From: Bacteroidales bacterium
GTDB taxonomy: Bacteria > Bacteroidota > Bacteroidia > Bacteroidales > VadinHA17
Reading direction: 5' to 3'
Assembly: GCA_022865305.1 (NCBI GenBank)
Contig: JALHSP010000139.1
Span: 1 to 48,074 of the forward strand
DNA: 48,074 nucleotides
A model generated the notes under the pieces. It worked only from the letters and a program-made list of their open reading frames with translations. It was not told where the DNA came from and searched no databases. Every line of letters starts with the position of its first letter. Position 1 is the first letter of the stretch. This document shows positions 46,573-48,074 of the stretch, one piece after another. Both the position numbers and the translations under genes were made by a program.

Positions 46573-46794
46573 CTAAATCGTTCGACACTTTTCTTTATCA
46601 CGGTACTCAAAATGAGTGGAATATGCATACAAACCCGGTTCATTCTTCTGCATATCCTTTTTTTCTTGTGCATTTCTCCTGTTACGAAATGTCCATCCGC
46701 ATTTATTTGTACAGTATAAGCTGCCCATATTACGAGTTTCCGGAATTAATTTCCCGCAGTGGTCACAATATCTGATTTTAATTATCTCCTTCAT
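46573..46794 (-). CDS. Small zinc-ribbon-like protein
   Basis: A 73-residue protein with four cysteines arranged C10-x2-C13 and C28-x3-C32 (YCDHCGKLIPETR, YCTNKCGWTF), followed by a basic RNRRNAQEKKDMQK stretch. It is probably a structural zinc site with nucleic-acid or protein binding. I do not recognise a named family. The ATG at 46794 shares its A with the TGA of the upstream HTH gene (TGATG), suggesting translational coupling. A GTG one codon earlier is an alternative start. It ends with TAG. The four-cysteine spacing and tight coupling support a real gene. Confidence 0.65.
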   Translation of the reverse strand: MKEIIKIRYCDHCGKLIPETRNMGSLYCTNKCGWTFRNRRNAQEKKDMQKNEPGLYAYSTHFEYRDKEKCRTI

Positions 46795-47105
46795 CACTTT
46801 ACAAGTTTAAATTTTTGTAACAGGTCTGTTTTGTCTTTAACTTTAATTCCTTTGGCAGAAAGCGGAGGAGGTTCGTAGTTCAGCATGTCTTCAATTTGAC
46901 AATTAAAGAATTTCGCTAATCGTGCAAGGTGATCCACCGGCATACTGTAATTTTCATGTATCCTTGTATACATGTATCGAAAGAATGTTCTGGAACTTAT
47001 TTTCAATGCTGCAGGTAATGTTTTAGTTGCAACCTTGTACTCCTCATGAGGAAGTAATTCCATTTTTTCCTTGGTTCTATATTTTAATTCAATTTTCGGT
47101 CTCAC
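46794..47105 (-). CDS. Small helix-turn-helix (XRE/Cro-like) protein
   Basis: A 103-residue protein starting at GTG (47105); an ATG 14 codons in (47063) is an alternative. The middle part (LPAALKISSRTFFRYMYTR, then VDHLARLAKFFNCQIEDML) has the spacing of a Cro/CI-type HTH. The final helix resembles those of XRE regulators that end LAxxFxVxxxDLL. It lies upstream of and overlaps the zinc-ribbon gene, and it faces the XRE regulator at 47232. A strong promoter candidate for it lies at 47186-47217. It is possibly a phage- or integrative-element-type regulator (inference). Confidence 0.65.
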   Translation of the reverse strand: MRPKIELKYRTKEKMELLPHEEYKVATKTLPAALKISSRTFFRYMYTRIHENYSMPVDHLARLAKFFNCQIEDMLNYEPPPLSAKGIKVKDKTDLLQKFKLVK

Positions 47106-47185
47106 AAATTAGGTTTTTGTAATTTTTTTCATAATTTTGTAAAGGATATTCAATAATATAAATATTTATTTTGTATTTTGCCTTA

Positions 47186-47217
47186 CAAATATAAGTTATG
47201 TTTTACAGATCACCAAA
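47186..47217 (-). promoter_or_regulatory. Bacteroidetes-type promoter for the HTH/zinc-ribbon gene pair
   Basis: Read on the minus strand, TTTG (47217-47214) and TATATTTG (47193-47186) are separated by 20 bp. That is the consensus TTTG-N19/21-TAnnTTTG of primary sigma-factor promoters in this phylum. Transcription would begin near 47179 and run into the HTH gene at 47105. It overlaps the upstream region of the divergent XRE gene, so the two could be cross-regulated. Confidence 0.6.
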
Positions 47218-47231
47218 TAAATTTTAAAATT

Positions 47232-47687
47232 ATGAGTGTCGGTTCAAGAATTAAGGAAGTAGCCAGGTCAAAAAACGTTTCCCCGCAACATCTTGGAGTT
47301 ATCATAGGTAAAACCAGGCAAGCGGTCTATGACATTTATAATGATCGTGTCTCCGTAAGTATAGATACTGCAATAAAAATTGCGCAAGAACTTAAAGTAC
47401 CTATTATTACATTGTTATTTGAGAATTCAGATGCATATTATGATTTGATACCAAAAGCCATCCCTATTGAAGAAATTCTTAAACTGGTGACAAACATTCA
47501 TGAAGAGACAAAAAAAGGACTGGGTCTTGTTAATCTCCGAATTACCAAATCCAGTAAGGGAATGTTTATTTTGGAATCCGCTTTTAAAGAACTGAAAAGT
47601 GAAATTACTGAGGAGGAAATTAATAAATTTGGTAATTACGTATACGAAAGTTACCTGGCTACTTCACCTGAGTTGTTAAAAAAATAA
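47232..47687 (+). CDS. XRE-family (Cro/CI-type HTH) transcriptional regulator
   Basis: A 151-residue protein started at the ATG at 47232; an upstream TTG at 47178 would add 18 unlikely residues. The N-terminal HTH is clear: VGSRIKEVARSKNVSPQHLG, then IIGKTRQAVYDIYNDRVSV as the recognition region, and IDTAIKIAQELKVPIITLLF. The C-terminal half (about 80-151) is helical and charged and may mediate dimerisation or ligand response. This is the first plus-strand gene in the window and lies divergently to the small HTH gene. It is followed by the integrase-like gene, so a role in controlling a mobile element is more likely than one in the PUL (inference). Confidence 0.8.
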   Translation: MSVGSRIKEVARSKNVSPQHLGVIIGKTRQAVYDIYNDRVSVSIDTAIKIAQELKVPIITLLFENSDAYYDLIPKAIPIEEILKLVTNIHEETKKGLGLVNLRITKSSKGMFILESAFKELKSEITEEEINKFGNYVYESYLATSPELLKK

Positions 47688-47695
47688 TGGAATAT

Positions 47696-47726
47696 TTTGT
47701 GCATTTAATAAAATTCATTATTTTTG
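47696..47726 (+). promoter_or_regulatory. Bacteroidetes-type promoter ahead of the integrase-like gene
   Basis: TTTG (47696-47699) and TATTTTTG (47719-47726) are 19 bp apart, a consensus TTTG-N19-TAnnTTTG pair. Transcription would start near 47733, right at the first of three GCGCCAA repeats (47732-47738), leaving a roughly 190-nt leader before the integrase ATG at 47925. The repeats at the start site are well placed for repression. Confidence 0.6.
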
Positions 47727-47731
47727 AGTCT

Positions 47732-47890
47732 GCGCCAATAATATGGCCTTTTGCGCCAAAATGATGACATTAATGTTTTAATAATCAATTAGATAGAAAA
47801 TGAGAAGATACAATCCCATCTTCCACCCCACTACTCTTCAAGGTGATCATTATCAGACACTTGAGAATTTTGTTTTTGGCTCAGCGCCAA
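47732..47890 (+). repeat. Three GCGCCAA direct repeats in the integrase leader
   Basis: GCGCCAA occurs at 47732-47738, 47753-47759 and 47884-47890. The first two are 21 bp apart, two helical turns, directly at and after the predicted transcription start. GC-rich heptamers stand out in this AT-rich stretch. They could be regulator or recombinase binding sites. Confidence 0.4.
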
Positions 47891-47924
47891 ATTTGATCTC
47901 AAAAAGCTTCAACCCACTGAAGAC

Positions 47925-48074
47925 ATGTACCCCTTCAAAAAAGCAAAACTCAATGATTGTGGCGGAAACCTCTCCGGCAGATGGTATATTGAGTTTTCCG
48001 CCTGGGATGTCCAAAAATCTCTCCTGGTACGAAAACGATTTTACGAGGTAAATAACATCCCCTCGGAACAGGAT
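47925..48074 (+). CDS. Tyrosine-recombinase-like integrase, N-terminal part, cut by the window end
   Basis: An open frame from ATG at 47925 runs 50 codons to the last base. It reads FKKAKLNDCGGNLSGRWYIEF, then AWDVQKSLLVRKRFYEVNNIP. The phrase NDCGG-x-LS-x-RWYIEF and KxxLVRKRFYE are typical of the N-terminal arm domain of Bacteroidetes phage-type integrases (tyrosine recombinases), often in prophages and integrative elements. The catalytic domain lies beyond the window, so activity cannot be judged. A longer ORF in another frame (47800-48051) overlaps it but has no family resemblance. Confidence 0.75.
   Translation, partial: MYPFKKAKLNDCGGNLSGRWYIEFSAWDVQKSLLVRKRFYEVNNIPSEQD

Noticed and set aside
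47800-48051. 83-residue plus-strand ORF
   Set aside because: It overlaps the integrase-like frame, has no recognisable motif, and its 3' part is only the shifted reading of the conserved integrase N-terminus.
1-48074. CRISPR arrays, tRNA or rRNA genes, insertion sequences
   Set aside because: No regularly spaced repeats, cloverleaf-like segments, rRNA-like stretches or transposase-like frames were seen by eye.

Overview
The window looks like chromosomal DNA of a Bacteroidota (Bacteroidetes) bacterium. It carries a SusC/SusD outer-membrane pair, many exported glycoside hydrolases, lipoprotein signals, AT-rich DNA without strong Shine-Dalgarno sites, and promoters of the TTTG-N19/20-TAnnTTTG type. 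Genus cannot be read from the sequence. An uncultured environmental or gut Bacteroidales-like organism is a guess.

Layout: positions 191 to 46797 hold only minus-strand genes, so transcription runs from right to left. The head is a PUL core: SusC-type receptor (46139-42903), SusD-type lipoprotein (42890-40920) and a DUF3823-like lipoprotein (40901-40164), closed by a clear intrinsic terminator (40045-40080). Next comes a block of degradative enzymes: two tandem GH9 lipoproteins (39969-34550), a GH16 laminarinase-type enzyme, two more GH9 enzymes, an enolase-superfamily sugar-acid dehydratase with a Tat-like signal, a DUF5107-TPR protein, a clan GH-A lipoprotein, a double beta-helix protein fused to a propeller, a membrane DUF362-propeller fusion, an exported lactonase-like propeller, a fifth GH9, a GH30, a small exported protein, an exported metallo-beta-lactamase-fold hydrolase, a mutarotase-like protein, two GH38-type proteins, a Tat-signal DUF362 protein, and a Tat-signal mannonate dehydratase (uxuA-like) broken by one in-frame TAG.

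Function (inference): GH9 enzymes usually cut beta-1,4-glucan backbones, GH16, GH30 and GH55-like enzymes act on beta-glucosidic linkages, and GH38 enzymes remove alpha-mannose. With two sugar-acid dehydratases this suggests a beta-glucan-backbone heteropolysaccharide carrying mannose and possibly a uronic acid, such as a xanthan-like exopolysaccharide. No polysaccharide lyase 8 or GH88 is visible, so the substrate stays open. Several enzymes usually found in the cytoplasm carry export signals here, which hints at sugar-acid chemistry outside the cytoplasm.

The right end (46573-48074) is different: a small HTH protein overlapping a small zinc-ribbon protein on the minus strand, a divergent XRE-type regulator on the plus strand, and at the very edge the first 50 codons of a tyrosine-recombinase-like integrase behind a well-spaced promoter. 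This suggests that the PUL borders a mobile element. No hybrid two-component sensor, ECF sigma or anti-sigma gene for the PUL lies inside the window. I saw no tRNA, rRNA, CRISPR array or insertion sequence.
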